Positions 1 through 13,319 of a stretch of DNA of 64,000 nucleotides are shown here, in pieces. The first letter of the stretch is position 1. Each line of letters begins with the position of its first letter. Source of the DNA: Sympetrum striolatum (lineage: Eukaryota > Arthropoda > Insecta > Odonata > Libellulidae); NCBI GenBank assembly GCA_947579665.1, contig OX388345.1, positions 66,393,454-66,457,453 on the forward strand, given 5' to 3'. The notes under the pieces are model-generated. The model searched no databases, was not told where the DNA came from, and was given only the letters and a program-made list of their open reading frames with translations. The translations under genes and the position numbers were made by a program.

Positions 1-1
1 T

Positions 2-3000
2 TCAGCCAAAGTCAAAGTTGAGCCACAAGAGGAAGTGGAGGGTGCTAACAAGGGAGCAGGAAAAGGTGATGGTGACTCCAGTAACCAGGCCTCTGATGAG
101 TATGAAGAAGAAGGTCAAGAAGACATTGCAGAAGAGACACCAGAAGAAGAATCTCATGGAGAAAAGAGGAGCTGTGTGGATGACAGTGCTGGGGGCAGCA
201 GTGAAGAATCTGGTGGGATTTGCTGCAAACGCAAGAGGTTGGATGGAGGAGAAGAAGGTAGCAGTCATCATAGTGCCAAGGATGCTCTATTGTTAAGCTC
301 AGAGAAGGAAGGAGGCGGCCCAGATGAAAGTTTGGATCACAAGGTCGAGCGCCTCAAGAAAGAGATACACATGTTGGGGGTGATGGCAAAACAGAAAGAA
401 GCAGAGTGGGATGAAATTATCAGAGCAAAGAAAGTGAAAGAGGAAAGCCTCCTGAGGTTGCAGAGGCGGCGGAGGATAGCTGCCATTGGTAGGGAAGTTG
501 CTCTGGCTGAAAGGAGAAGACACCGTCGGGAAGGTCGCCGTGCAAGAACTGAGGCAGATGTTACCTCTGAAGATGAAGGTACTGATGAAGAATGGTACAT
601 GCAGATCAGAGGTATGACTGGTGGAGCTCTTCCTGGGTCAAGGATTGGCACTACTGGACCAAGGACAGCCACCGGAAGGACTCCAATGAGGAACACACCT
701 TCCACATCAAGTTCCTTCATGCTGGGAATGAATGCATCTCCCTTCCCCCATTCAACATTAGCACCCTCATCAACTTCCACTGTTCCATCTATTGTATCAT
801 CAACTTTTACTCAAAGGATGCATCGTCCCATTCTTCCTAAGCCTCCCATGATTCCAAATACTCCTGTCAGTAGGCGGAACATTGTGCAGAATTCTAATCC
901 CACGGTTACCACATCTATGGCAAACCCACTCATCCCAGCTACTGTCCCAACTAATGGAGGAATGGCTGGCAATAGTTGTAATCCTATGGACAATTCACAG
1001 AATGCGAACCAAGTTATAGGAGAAGGTAGACAGGGTCCTATTCTGGATGTCAGATCTATCATTGCTGATTATCGCTCTCGTCATCCAGAAACCGTTCCTT
1101 TAAGGGGACGTCGAAACAAATCATTGACACCAACACCTGCAGCAGCTATGATGTCTAGGGAGGGAGTCCCTGGGAGTGGGGGTGGAGGATCTGATGGAGG
1201 ACCTTCTGACATGCCTGCTACACCAGAGGGCTCTGTGAACAACAGTCAAGGAATCCTCAACATAGCATCTCTTGCCCTTGGATCTGGTTCACAAGTCCGC
1301 ACTAGAGGCGTACCTCAAGAAAGCTCTTCCTCAGATATAGGTTATCTTCTACTCTCTTCTGCTAATGGTTGTGGTCATGGAGGCTCACTCCCCATCAGAC
1401 AGCAACCACCAACAAGAGATTCATCCCGACCATCCAGTACTGAATCGTCTAGAAGTGGTGGGCAGGCTGTTCCACCTGTCTCACTTTCTTCAGTAGGTCT
1501 TGGCGATGGATCAGGGAATTTCAGTTTCAAGGATGTCCTTGTCCAGTTTGCAAGGATGAGTCAGAGTGAGCAGCAGCAGCAGATGATGGCTGTAATCCCT
1601 GGGATGAGCAACCAGGGGCTATTATCTACTGCTCCTACCTTGCAGTCACAATTGACTGGCCCAGGGAGACAGCCTAGGCATATTCTTCCCAGTACGACCA
1701 GTTCTTCTACTGTTCTTCCCGGGCCAATGGCCACACCCACTCGCCCTCCACCCCCTCCTTACCCAGAGGTCACCCTCCTTCCTGTTTTGGTAGCAGGGAA
1801 TGAAGGAGCAGCTATGCGTCCTAATATCCCAACGGAAATTCCCATGCCACGTACCAGCATACCAGTATCAACTCCAAGTCTTCTTCAGATGTCTCTCTCT
1901 GCTCCTACCGCCACTCCTCAAGTCCCCTCTCCTCCATCAACCTCCCTTCTCCATGGAATACTTACCAAATCAGGGAGTGGAATTGGGTCCAGTGGTATGG
2001 GATCTACTCCTGGAGGGGCTACTCCAAGGGCAACAGCATTCGCGCCTACTCTCGCACGTCTCCTAACAGCACCAGAAAAGCAGCCACCTTTGGGACCTGT
2101 GAGAGCCACTCCTCCTGCCACCACTGGAAGCTCTGTCCTTGGAAGCCAAGCATTTGTCTCCATTGGGGAACTCCTCTCTACTTCCAAGGTAAGAGAATTT
2201 TACCCACCACCCATGGTTCAGGGGTTTTGCTTAGTTGGTCCTCAGGTTGTTGGTAGTGATAATTTATTTATTTAATCTATACGCTGCATGTTTGTGTGAT
2301 TACCAGGTGGCAACAGTTGTGGGAGATATAAAAATACAATCTGTCTGGCAATCACCCAAGGATAACAACCCCTTCAAAAACCTCCCATGGACAGTATACA
2401 TCTTAACAGTAACAACAAGCCCAATTAGTACAATTAGTCAAACAAGTCAAATAAACAATATACAAACACCTCCATAAAAAAAAGATACAGTTGGCTATTA
2501 CATAATTTAATTGTACTACGTGGAACTATTTTCTTATTCTAAGGATAATAAAGTGATTAAATATATGCCTTATATATACATATATTTAACAATTTAAATT
2601 TATAATCTTCTAAGCTTATTTTTAAAATTTTAAACATTCACGGGTATTGGATTGGATAATCTCAATCTCAACAAATTAAACAAAAAAATCTATCCTTTAC
2701 CAATACTATGAAATCATAATTTGAACAATCACCCAGGAAATATTCAATTTTGTAGGTGGTGAACAATAAAATTTGTGAGTATAAAAGTCGGTGATATTTT
2801 GCTGAATGACATCATTTTCTTGTTCTCAGAAGACAAATTTCTTTTAAATTGTATCTTTCATGCTTGATGACCCAAATGTGAGAAATGGGTAATTTGTGGG
2901 TTTTTGTGGCAACTGTAATAATATGATTTACAATGAAAATGCATTATTATGAAAGTTAGAATGATAGAGACGTACAAATATTCTTTTTTGTTTAATAACA

Positions 3001-6000
3001 GGATAACTCTTAAACTTCAATTTTTTGTTAGAATTCAGATATGTAGATTTTAATCTGGATTCAAAAACACTTAAATTGTTTATTCCGGTTGAAAAATGTT
3101 TTTGCAAGGATGAACATGTGCTTTTCACATTATAATAAATTAAATACTCCTGAGCTATGCACCTGGGTAGTTTGTCCAATAATTGCTTTCCCATAATTTC
3201 TGTAGTGTTCATTACTCAGTCAATGATATATGAAAAAATGTTTTATAAACAGAACTTGTAATTTTTTAACTATACATGTTATTACTAATCTGAAATGAAA
3301 ATTCTCTCAAGAAATCTGAAGCTTTATTTCATAGTTACTTTCTGTAAGTAGTGAGATAAAAACAGAAACAATTCACTATATTGAACACATGAACATTTTG
3401 GTCAACACCGAGTTTCTGCTTTAGTTGTTATCACTCTTTTTAACAATTATTATTAATAATTCAACTCTCATAACTTCAAATAAATACAATTCCAACACTT
3501 ATCCACATACAAAATTATAGCATATATTTCAATAGAAGTTCTTTGCTTTAAAACACACCTAAAGTGTACTAGCAAACATTCTTTAGTCATCTGAAATGCC
3601 GCAAACATAAAATCACAAGTTTCCAGAGTATTTCATTTAATCAAATCTCAATGTGCTAGACACATTTCTTTATTGCTGAAAAGTTCTCTGATGTCTATAA
3701 TAATTTAATAAGTATAATGTCTGAATACCATAACAATGTATGGTAATTTTCTTGATTTCCTATATCTTTCACATCATCCTAATTGTGAGAGTCATTAAAG
3801 ATTTCAGAAAAATTTGTTTGAATGAAAGTAAAGATCTTTAACCATTAAGACTCTGGGCATTTGCGATGTGAGTTTAGATGAATTACAGAATATCCCACTC
3901 AGAGTAATCTTTATGGAATTGCCCACAATCATAAGGCATAATTTTGAAACCATTCTCAGAAATCATGTTTACTTATTAGTTTGTGATTCAGAATTAAAAT
4001 TATTTCCATTTTTGATATTAGGCAAAGAATGAAATCACCATAACTCCAGTAAGTGGTGCACCTGGCCAATCATCTTTACTAAAACAGCCACAGCAAGCAG
4101 TTAGCAGATCAATTAAAGAGGAAGCAGCTACACACATGGTGAGCATAGATTGTGTGATCTTATTATTTAATCTGGAAAATATTGATCAATTGGTTCATCT
4201 TCTTTAAACTATTTCAAGATAAACAAATAAAAATTTAATAGACCAAGGAAAAGGAATAAGCCTTCCTCACATGAACTCATTCAATTTGTTGAAAAGGTAT
4301 GGCATGGTCATTTAGATATGATTGTATTGGTCCAAGGTATTCAATATTTCAGAATCTCCATAGTTCCATTACTTAATGGACTGTAAATGATGTTATTTTG
4401 AAAACAATGATTTTTTTATTATTTTTAGTGATTAAATCACTAAACTATAAACAATTATTGCTCAGTTGCTTTATTGCTTCATACAGCAGATAGATGTAAT
4501 CATAGATTATGAATTTTGGTATTATTTTTCTTTTTGTTGTCTATCAATAATAGTTGAAAGGGAATAAGGTTCAATAAGAAATTGACAAAATAAATAAGAA
4601 AAGTCCTCTGTTTTTATCACCCAGATGTCTTATAGGCATTAAGTAAATATTTCCTATGTTGCTAATGTGAATTGTTAAATTTCTATAATAATTCTGTGTA
4701 TCACACATTAGCATTTCTGCATGTAAAGTTTCAAATATTCAATGTACAGGTTAAGGATTTATTCAGTTGAAATATATATTTTTACTTGAGCATTGTGGTG
4801 GGATTATTACCAAGCAATCAAAGGAAGCAAATCCATTACTTCATGTAGTATAAAATTCTGAATCAGATGCAGATAAAAGGCAAGGTATATCAGAAGGTCA
4901 TACAAGGCCTTTCACTTACAAGGGACCTAGCATTTCAAAGATGGTATAGTGTACTAGAAATCAAATCATAATTGTAACATTTTAGGTCGTTTAAAAATGA
5001 ATAATTTAAAACGAATAACTTCTCCATTTCTTAGATGATTCAGTAGATAGTGATAGATGAACATTCTGTGATTTCTCAGACTAGGTATTAAAAAGGGTTT
5101 ATACTTAAGACAACTCATGGTGCAGTTAATCTGATCAGATTTTAATCGAGTGATTACTTTCTTACAGAGTAGCCACAACAATCAAAGAGCACAGAAATGT
5201 CATTACAAATCTTAATTTATTTAAAAAAGCTAATGATGAAGAATGTATGTTGAGAATTTTTCTAATTAATATAATGGTGCATCAATACATATATATTTTC
5301 TTAGATTAAATTCATATAGTTAAATTTTTGGCAGCACATGTTGAGAGTTCTTGCTAAAAATATGTTCAGAATATTGCAGTTTCTAAATCCATTCTTGATG
5401 AAAATTATTATGACAATATCTATTGTTTCTTCATATTATGGATAATTTGGTACTCTTTTTTACATTACATTGTAAATGAGCTTGTGAAAATATCATATTC
5501 TGCTTAACTTTCTTGATGTGTTTATATATTCCTGATTAAAAATTTACTTTGTTTTTCACAAATCTATTACAAATTACTTTCAGTAACTTAACAGTTATCA
5601 TTCACTCAAGCTAAACTTTAATAAAATAGAATTCTGGACAATTGGTAGATGTATTTGCCTGCTTTGAAGAGTAGAAAGATATCACACAAATACTTATACA
5701 GATGAATATCTTACCATATAATGTGTTTAATAGCACACCTATAGGTGATGCCCGCATAAAAAAATTGAGGTGATTGTGATGATGATACAATAATATGGTT
5801 TCAATCATTTTATCAAGCTTTTCAACTTCAATTATTCATACTATTCAACATTCAGTTGTTATTAGTTGTGCTGCCAGCTTGTTTTGGTTCTCTTGATATC
5901 TCTATAATATTAAATTGCTTAGTTACTGAATCTCATGGTGTATATGTGTGATATTTATTCTCAATAGCAGTTAAAAGCCAAATATACTGATATGATAGAA

Positions 6001-9000
6001 TTCCCCACTGTGCAACTTACAATTATGGTCTCTCTTCATTGAATTATGGAAAGTTAGCTTAGGCTATGTGACATGCAATTTTTAGTTGCACAACTATTTG
6101 ATTGGCCAATCATTGTTATTTATTGTTAAATAATTGATTGCGATCAGTTGATTATTATCGGTTGATTATTATTGGTTGATATTTTTCTGTTAATAATGCA
6201 TGTGTGAGTGATGGAGTTGCATTCAGTTTGAGGTAAAACACGAACTATTTAATAGGCCAACTAAACAGTTGCATGTGACTACAGTCTCATAAGAACTCTT
6301 GGTTGTCTCTCAGGCAATTAAATAGTTACATGAATAAAAACTGCCCCTCAGTGCATAGCCATCATCCATCCAAGTCCATTATCATATTTATTAAACCATA
6401 ATATCTATTAATCTTAATATTTACATTATCAATCATATTGAACTTCTTAATTCATCATTTGAAAATTCTGCAAGAATAGAAAACTCGTTTATTGAGAACC
6501 TTTCCACAGGAGGAAGAGCAAGACGATAGCACAGATCGACTTGTGATAGATGAGTCCGCGGCAGCTACAGAGGCAGAAGCTAGGCGCCAGGCCCAAGGCT
6601 CAAGGCAGCCTCCTCAACCAGCAACTGCCATGGCACAAGAAGTGGCACAAGAAAATGTAGAAGAGAGCATGGCAGATGAGGAAGTAGAGGAGGAAGAGGT
6701 GGCCATGGAGGAAGAAGAGGGAATGGAGGAAGAAGGAGCCATGGAAGATGAGGAGGAAGAAGGAGAGGAAGGCCCAGTACCAGAATGCCAAGGATGCCAC
6801 AGTAGAGCTGCCCAGTTTGTGTGTGCTGGTTGTGGCAACCAGTGGTACTGCAGTCGAGACTGCCAGGTATACCTCCATCCTTTGTTTCTCAAAGTGATAA
6901 GTACACTATACTCTCGTTAATCCGGCCTTCAATAATCGGGCCTCGCAGTAATCTGGCACCTTTCCCTGATACACAAGAGAACCATGTAGTAACATAACTA
7001 GTGTTAGCAAGTGCAGAGGAAAAAGGATTTTTTAGACCAATAGGTACAAACTATATTTATATATAATACCGAAAACATATATTGATTCATCAAAACCTGA
7101 ATGACGTCTCTAGAAAAAGTAATATGTAATCTTCTGCTTACATATTACTTTATAGGTGCAAGCCTTTGCCTTAAGTTAACTTGCCAGCTTATTTCCATGA
7201 ATGAAATCAATCTGGGAAGCTTTAACTGTGTGGAACTCCATCGTAGTAAATGGGTGGGAAATAACTTAACAACAGTGGAATTTTGTTGAGTTTTTTCCCA
7301 CCCATTTACTTATTTCTGTGAATTATCACACATTCTTATATGGTAAGTCCTTCATTACCTTATATATTCTAAATATAATAAAATTATGTATTAAAACTCG
7401 GTCACAACACTATGGTCTTTTACTCATTCTCATTAAAACGGCACCCCTCTTTGCAAGGAATGGCCGGATTAGTGAGAGTCTCATATAGGTAAAAATGCAC
7501 ATAATAGCAATTTTCAGATTAGAGCTCGAAAGTTTTGGGATCATTGAGAAATGCAATCAAATTGTGCACCTAGGGAGTATGTAGTCCAGAAGTGGCCTGG
7601 AGACAAGGCAAGGCTTTTATGCCACAATGCCACAAAATCATTCAGACATTCATTGCATCATTTTCATCACTGCCTAAAAGGAAACCACATGACTATTTTC
7701 TTCTTGTTTTATATCTGGTCAAAATAAATGTACAGTACATATTTTATTACAGCCAACTTAGAAATGAATTTCACTCTTCTTTGGAAAAATTTGATGTTAA
7801 ACTTTCTGAATGCTAGCAGCATTCCACTTAAGTGCTGATGGTGTATGCTCCCTTCTGATAAAAAGGTAGACTAAAGGTAGCATTAGACTACACTTTGGTG
7901 TAGTCTAATGCTTAGTTTCTGTTGACCTGAAATTTCAGTCTTTTCCTTGCAAGCAGTCATTAATTTTCACTCCCTTGTTAATCTCCCCCTAACTCTCCAT
8001 GACAAACTAAAATTCTAGATATCTCTTGGATTATTTGTGACAATTTAATAACTTTTCCCAACTTTTTCCATGCATAGGACACTATTCTACACAGATCATG
8101 TCACTCTGTGTCCTCCAACCACCACCGTCGACATAATTATTAGTTATTAAATTATAATATAATGAAAACTATTTTCAACCTTGCCTCCTGAAATGCTTAT
8201 CCATATTCTCTTATAAATAAATTGATTTCTTGCCATATGAAGAAATTAATTCTGAACTCAATCTTTACTATCCCTTTGAATCTTGCAAGGTAGGTCAAAT
8301 TCGATTTTCACAATAATTTCTCATAGCACATTGTTAACTAATTCTGAATTTTGCCTTTCTTACTACAACAACAGTAACCTTATATCTTTTTGATCAACTT
8401 GGAAAATCAAGTGGGAGCCCTTAGGGAAGCCCAGAATTCATAGGATTCAATGCAGAATTCAGAGATTGTGATAAATTGTTCCATATAATTCATCATTTGC
8501 ATTTTTTAACCCTCATGTTTTTGTAGAATAAGTAGCTTTTCTTATTCTTTTTACCTACCCTCTTCTTAGTTTTCTTTGATCAGTTCCCAGAATCTGCATT
8601 ATCTTCAAAATTTTCCATTTTAATTCCTCAAAGATTAGAATCCATATGTGTTTTCTTACCAATGCTCTTGGATTCTTGTACAATTTTCTGTCTTATATGA
8701 TTTTAAACATGGGTGAAAATCATTATTTTTTTGTTAATATTACAATAATACATCTAAAAATACTAGCACTGAGTTTCTATTTCTTTTATTTAATTTTGTT
8801 GTTTAAATATTCTTTGGTAACTTTGGTAATGAATAGACATCAGTATTTAGAGTATTTTAGTCAAGATTGATTCCTCAAACCTCTTATATACTTTGGCTTT
8901 ATCTCCATTATTGAATAACTTAATATACACCACTGAGCTATAACTTACTTAGTGTTTCCTTAGAAGCAAAATATTTCTCCATCGCTGATTTTGGTTTCAT

Positions 9001-11289
9001 GTCCAAGCATCATTGACACAGAGGACTCATTGCAAATAGTTGTGCAACTTAGTACATATTATAGGGCATAGTAAACTTAGTGCAAATGAATTTATTCTTA
9101 CATAATGAAAATAAAAATAATTTAATGTCTATAAAATAGTGTATTAAAGCTTGATTATCATGTTTGTCAGATTAAGTGAAATTATCTTTTCAGTTAACTC
9201 AAGAGTGAATTTAGTCCATAAATACTCATATAAAACATCAAAAATCCTGTTGACCTTAGTAAATTATTCCATCAATGAGATGTAAATGCTTGTTTTTCTC
9301 TTTTAATTACTGTGCATGCCAGCGTATAAGTCAATCTGGTGTATAAATCGTCTCCTAAAATTTTTAGGTGTATTTCAGGTTTTAGCCTATGTTCAGCGTA
9401 TAAGTCAACCCAAAAAATAAGGCACCCCCACTTTCCAGCTCTATTTTGTGAGAAGAAAAATTACGGTATCCATTAATACACGATAGCTTTAGGAATATTT
9501 ATCACAAAAGATTAAGACACAAATTGTTTTTTTCAGCTGCTATGTTAACTTCTCAACTCTGCTGTTACTGTTACACAAGTTTCTTTCGTTGGTATCACTC
9601 AAGCTACACAAATAAAAATGCATTAGGAAATAGAAACACAATTTTATTAAAAATTTATCATAAAAATAATGGTAATATAGCATGGTAATATCAAATTACA
9701 ACACTGTTAAAACAACTTCCATTAACTCTTAGTGCAAAGTCGTATTATAACGATTATGTAAACAAAAAAAACATGATGGTCTTATTGATCTTTATTTGTA
9801 AAAAGAAAACATCGAAATATACATTTAATTTTTGTAAAATAAAAATATATGAGAAGAGATGAATATGATTTGCAAAGAATAAATATGAGACAAATTTATT
9901 TTAAAGATATGAAAATGATTTATTAATTCAACTATGAAAACATGCCATAACATAACATACCTTCAGTCGCAAAAGTATTTTGTGATAAAATTAGTTTTAT
10001 GTGATATCTACATTAATTAGAATTGCCAAAAATTAGTATCAGTAAGAAATAATTGTGGTGAGTTGCTAGAGTTTGTGTACAACATGTGTTAAGCTAAGAT
10101 TTTCACTTATTTACCCCTCAGTGGTAAAGGGTTAAATTTTATGTTCGGCGTATAAGTCGACCCCTGGTCTTTGAGAGGTTATTTTAGGCTTCAAAGGTCG
10201 ACTTATACGTCAGCATACGGTATGTTTGGTAAACTAATCTTGATGATAACACAACTGTTGTTTTTTAGTACATCTGTACGTTATTGTGCTTTTAACATGA
10301 TGAGCAATATTATGACATCCTTATACCAAAACAGTTCACTATTTTATGACTACAGTGAATCCTTGGTTAATAAACACCTCTCATCACGAAATAATTATCT
10401 GAACAAGAAATTTCTTGGGTGACAGACAATGTATCGAGTAACTAACGCATTTATGTAAATATCATTATTGTCCATCATTGTCATGCTTTAAATTTTAAAA
10501 TTCTTTGTGAAAAGACATAGATTTATCACTCAATATGTTTGTATCCATGTCCTGACAAAGACCCTGTGATCAGTTATAGAATATCAAACAGTTAGGCTTT
10601 GTATACCATTTACAGAATTCATTTGCTGGAAAAAAGGATATCAAAGTAATCGAATTTAGAATGAAACGTGGAAAAATTAGTGTTGAAAAAGTTTAAAGAA
10701 GCAATTACCGTATTTGACAGCATATAAGACGCACCTTTTTTCCTAAATTAAGTCTCGAAAAATTTCCCTGCGTTTTATATGTGAAGGTTCAACTTCCACA
10801 GGTTAATTTTCAATACTAAATGCTATTTTTAGCCCAGATGGTCTATACTACCTATTTCATAATTGCATTCAATGATTGTGTTAATATTTGGCTTTTACGA
10901 AACGTGACAACTAAAAGAAACTACATTTTAAGTTATTGTGGTACCGTGCTTTCACATGGACTATTAAAACTTTTTTTCCTTGTGAGTGCCAACTTAATGA
11001 GGGTGCGTCTTATATGCCGGTGCTTCTTATATGCCATCAAATACGGTATTTGTGATTCAGGAATGGGTTAATCTTTTTCATAGTTATTCTTATTGCAAAA
11101 ACCATTTTGGTTTGATATCACTATATATCAGAAATGGTTCCAGGAGCAGATTTAATTAGTGAACCAAGGTTTACTGCATGTGGTTTTTTTTAATTGATAA
11201 AATGGCGTTTTATTATATTCAATTCTTTAATTTCAATCTCTTTACAGGTGTCTGCCTGGGATGAACATTCAGAAGTTTGCAGTGGCTAA
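2..11289 (+). CDS. MYND zinc-finger protein, 3' part (4 exons, N-terminus outside window)
   Basis: Exons are 2-2188, 4022-4138, 6510-6866 and 11248-11289 (stop TAA). All junctions are GT/AG and phase 0, giving about 900 residues. The frame is open to the window edge, and TTCAG at 1-5 could be a splice acceptor. Seen in order: a possible SUMO site (VKVEP) at the very start; an acidic stretch; a charged, probably helical region encoded around 335-545 (LKKEIHMLG, then a QRRRR basic run); a long Ser/Pro/Thr/Gly-rich low-complexity region; a second SUMO-like IKEE in exon 2; a very acidic Glu-rich block; and a C-terminal MYND finger with all ligands (CQGC, CAGC, CSRDC, HSEVC), completed only by the last exon. 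MYND fingers bind proline-rich partners, usually in transcriptional regulators. A nuclear regulatory role is inferred. I do not recognise the family; DEAF1 and MTG-type proteins also end in MYND, but their other domains are not visible here. Confidence 0.85.
2189..4021 (+). other. Intron 1 of the MYND gene
   Basis: Donor GTAAGA follows codon AAG at 2188 and the acceptor is TTGATATTAG ending at 4021. The interval is AT-rich. I see no ORF, structured RNA or clear mobile element in it. Confidence 0.75.
4139..6509 (+). other. Intron 2 of the MYND gene
   Basis: Donor GTGAGC follows 4138 and the acceptor is TTTCCACAG ending at 6509. The sequence is AT-rich. Near 6130-6180 there are short direct repeats of a GTTGATTATTAT type. 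Nothing else is supported. Confidence 0.7.
6510..6866 (+). CDS. Acidic block plus first three quarters of the MYND finger (third visible exon)
   Basis: This exon of 119 codons starts after TTTCCACAG and ends at TGCCAG before GTATAC. It encodes a strongly acidic run (mostly E/D, with Met and Ala) followed by CQGC, CAGC and CSRDC of the MYND finger. The last two ligands (His and Cys) are in the 42-bp terminal exon 11248-11289, 4.4 kb downstream, which reads VSAWDEHSEVCSG and then stop. Reading through the donor would add a short unrelated tail ending near 6920 and would destroy the finger. Confidence 0.85.
6905..7482. mobile_element. pogo/Tigger-like MITE
   Basis: Inverted ends CTCTCGTTAATCCGGCC (near 6911) and, on the other strand, CTCTCACTAATCCGGCC (near 7479) match the CTCTCG-TAATCCGG type of pogo/Tigger terminal repeats. 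There is no transposase frame, so it is non-autonomous. It sits just inside the last intron of the MYND gene. Confidence 0.65.
7245..7310. repeat. Perfect 17-bp hairpin inside the pogo-like element
   Basis: Arms 7245-7261 and 7294-7310 are perfectly complementary (AGTAAATGGGTGGGAAA and its complement), with a 32-nt loop. Confidence 0.8.
7483..9307 (+). other. Intronic spacer in the last MYND intron
   Basis: AT-rich sequence containing one perfect hairpin (7879-7912, listed separately). No supported gene or mobile element otherwise. Confidence 0.6.
7879..7912. repeat. Perfect 15-bp stem with 4-nt loop
   Basis: AGCATTAGACTACAC, then loop TTTG, then the exact complement. It is intronic. It is too short for a typical pre-miRNA and may be a MITE relic or a transcript structure. 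Confidence 0.75.
9308..10222. mobile_element. Inverted-repeat element with CGTATAAGTC ends
   Basis: The left end has TGCCAGCGTATAAGTC. The right end, on the opposite strand, has TGCTGACGTATAAGTC preceded by ACCGTA. Further copies of GCGTATAAGTC occur inside near 9397 and 10147, so this may be two nested or adjacent copies. No transposase frame is visible. The class is not certain; mariner-like is a guess from the TA-rich flanks. Confidence 0.5.
10706..11048. mobile_element. 343-bp MITE with TACCGTATTTG termini
   Basis: It begins TACCGTATTTGACAGCATA and ends with the inverted counterpart TACCGTATTTGATGGCATA. Subterminal ATATAAGACGCACC appears on both sides. It resembles the neighbouring 9308-10222 element in design, with a CGTA core followed by a TATAAG box. 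It is non-coding and lies just upstream of the final MYND exon. Confidence 0.65.
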
Positions 11290-12550
11290 ACCAGAAAATA
11301 TTTATCATTGTCGTGATTTAAAGAGACATGAGCCTGCAGTTACTGTTTGTTACTAGTGTGTGATATTAAGATAGAATTTTGTGTGATGCTGTGAAAGGGT
11401 TACCATTAGTTTGTTTTAGTCATTTTGGTGTGATAGAAAAAAGTCCTATAGCGCCAAAAACAGTTTGCCTGACCAGAGTGTATTTTCAATGCAATATTAA
11501 CTACTGCCATTGGATTTAGAAAATTTTATTGAGTTTACCTGATTTTTTAAATGTTACTTGTGTCACCACATTTTTTGATGCAAGCTTCATCTGAAGTGAC
11601 TCATTGTTTTCTCTTTGTTCCTGTTTTATCAGTTAACTGATATATTTAATCTTTTTCGCCTATGCTATGTGCTGTATCTTTGTTAATCTTGTATTTAAGT
11701 GTTTGTCTTGCAACGAAAAATTGCCCATAAGAAGCTTTATAGAGTTTTGTCCTTCTAGCCATTTGTTGTGATATCAGTTCATTTGTTTTTAGAAGATGAA
11801 AAAGAAAGTGTTTTAATTCCAATTGCATGGGACTTGATCAAGCAACCCTTTCTGTGATATGGCCATATGATGCCAAGAGACCTGAGTGGGAGCATGAAAA
11901 AGTATTATCTACCACTAAGTAAATATAAATGTGTCTGCTCATCTGATTAGGTAAGCTTTTTATTTTAAAGTTAAAGAATAAGAAAGTATTATCATGTGAG
12001 GCTACCTCCATCAAGTAAAAGTTGTGGATCCATCAAAAGTTTTCATAATTTTGTAATCAGTATGACTAATCAAAATATAACTGAAGGCAATTATTAAATT
12101 GTCAATCATGTTACATTTTCCCAAAGTATTTGCCGTAGATTATTCCGCTGAAATTTCCTGTTGCTAGAATGCATTTATGTGAAATCTTGGTAAGTTTTGT
12201 AAAGTGGAGAAATTATGGGAAAGTTTAGCTGTAATTTTTCAAGATTTTTACCTTTCTGTACTATGAAAACTTTCTTAAAAAATGCTGCGACCAAAGCAAA
12301 AGTACTCATACTATAAAACTATATTTTGACCTTCTTAGAAGTCAGCTTTTAGAGAACAAGGTGATTTGCTACAAATCATTCAAAAAATTTATATATTAAT
12401 TTATTTGTACAAAAAATTCGGATATGTCTACATTTAATCAATGTATTGAATAGCCAAGGTGATTTGTCACTTTGTTTGTCTGTGTGTGTGGGGGAAATTA
12501 TGTAAATTGTCATTGTTTCATGTTGAAATAAATGATATAATATTTATTAG
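11290..12550 (+). other. Probable 3' UTR of the MYND gene
   Basis: The interval follows the stop codon at 11287-11289. An AATAAA at 12527-12532, followed by AT-rich sequence, is the best polyadenylation signal seen. The exact 3' end is inferred. Confidence 0.5.
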
Positions 12551-13319
12551 CTATTATGAACTTGTATTGTTTATTTCATGCAAAAATGAAGTTCAGTAAA
12601 TGTTAGTGGTAAAGTGAGTAAGATCATTGAGGTCAAATCTGAAGGAATTTCTCAAACATAACCATTAGAGGGAGCTATAAATATTTTGGTTTATTTCCAT
12701 TTCAAGAATATTCTCCCAATCAAAGTCCTCTTGATAGGACATAGTTTAAAAGTTTTTATTTAAATTATTTTATTGTAAATATACAGTCATAAAAATATAG
12801 AAGCTTCTCAGTCATTAAAATTACAAAGTGTACAACTATGAGTTAGGACTATTTTCTACATTTCTAACTAAATTTCAATAACTGTAAAATAACACAACCC
12901 TTAAGTTTCTAATATCGACCAATGAAAACTTCAACAAAAGGCCACTTTTTGCAGATATTTTAAAAGGGTGTTAACTTTCTTCCCTGCTGTAATATATTTC
13001 CATATTGTAATCATTTTAGTATAAGATATCTCAGTTTCCTATAACTTTATTTATTTAAAACTTAGGTAAAATTTATAAAATATAAAGATTCTTAAAAATG
13101 TGTTTGTTTTCTATTATTTGTAAGTGTAAGTTAATTGTTTTCTTTTCAGGCATTTTGGATCAGTCGTTCATTGTAAATTCTCAAATAGAACTTAGAAATA
13201 ATTTAGCACTGTTTCATAAAACTTAGATTAATCTCTCCCTTCTTGGAATGTATTGTTAGGTCTTTTTTATTCATTTTCTTTAACAAAGAAATGGGTTAAA
13301 GTCCCAGGATCTGAGCAAG
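12551..13319. other. Intergenic, nothing supported
   Basis: AT-rich DNA downstream of the MYND gene. I see no ORF, tRNA-like fold or clear inverted repeat. Confidence 0.6.

Noticed and set aside
337..780. 147-codon minus-strand ORF
   Set aside because: Antisense of the first visible MYND exon. No domain, and the sense frame is continuous with later exons.
6600..6892. Minus-strand ORFs (about 92 codons each) over the acidic exon
   Set aside because: They are shadows of the Glu-rich coding exon of the MYND gene.
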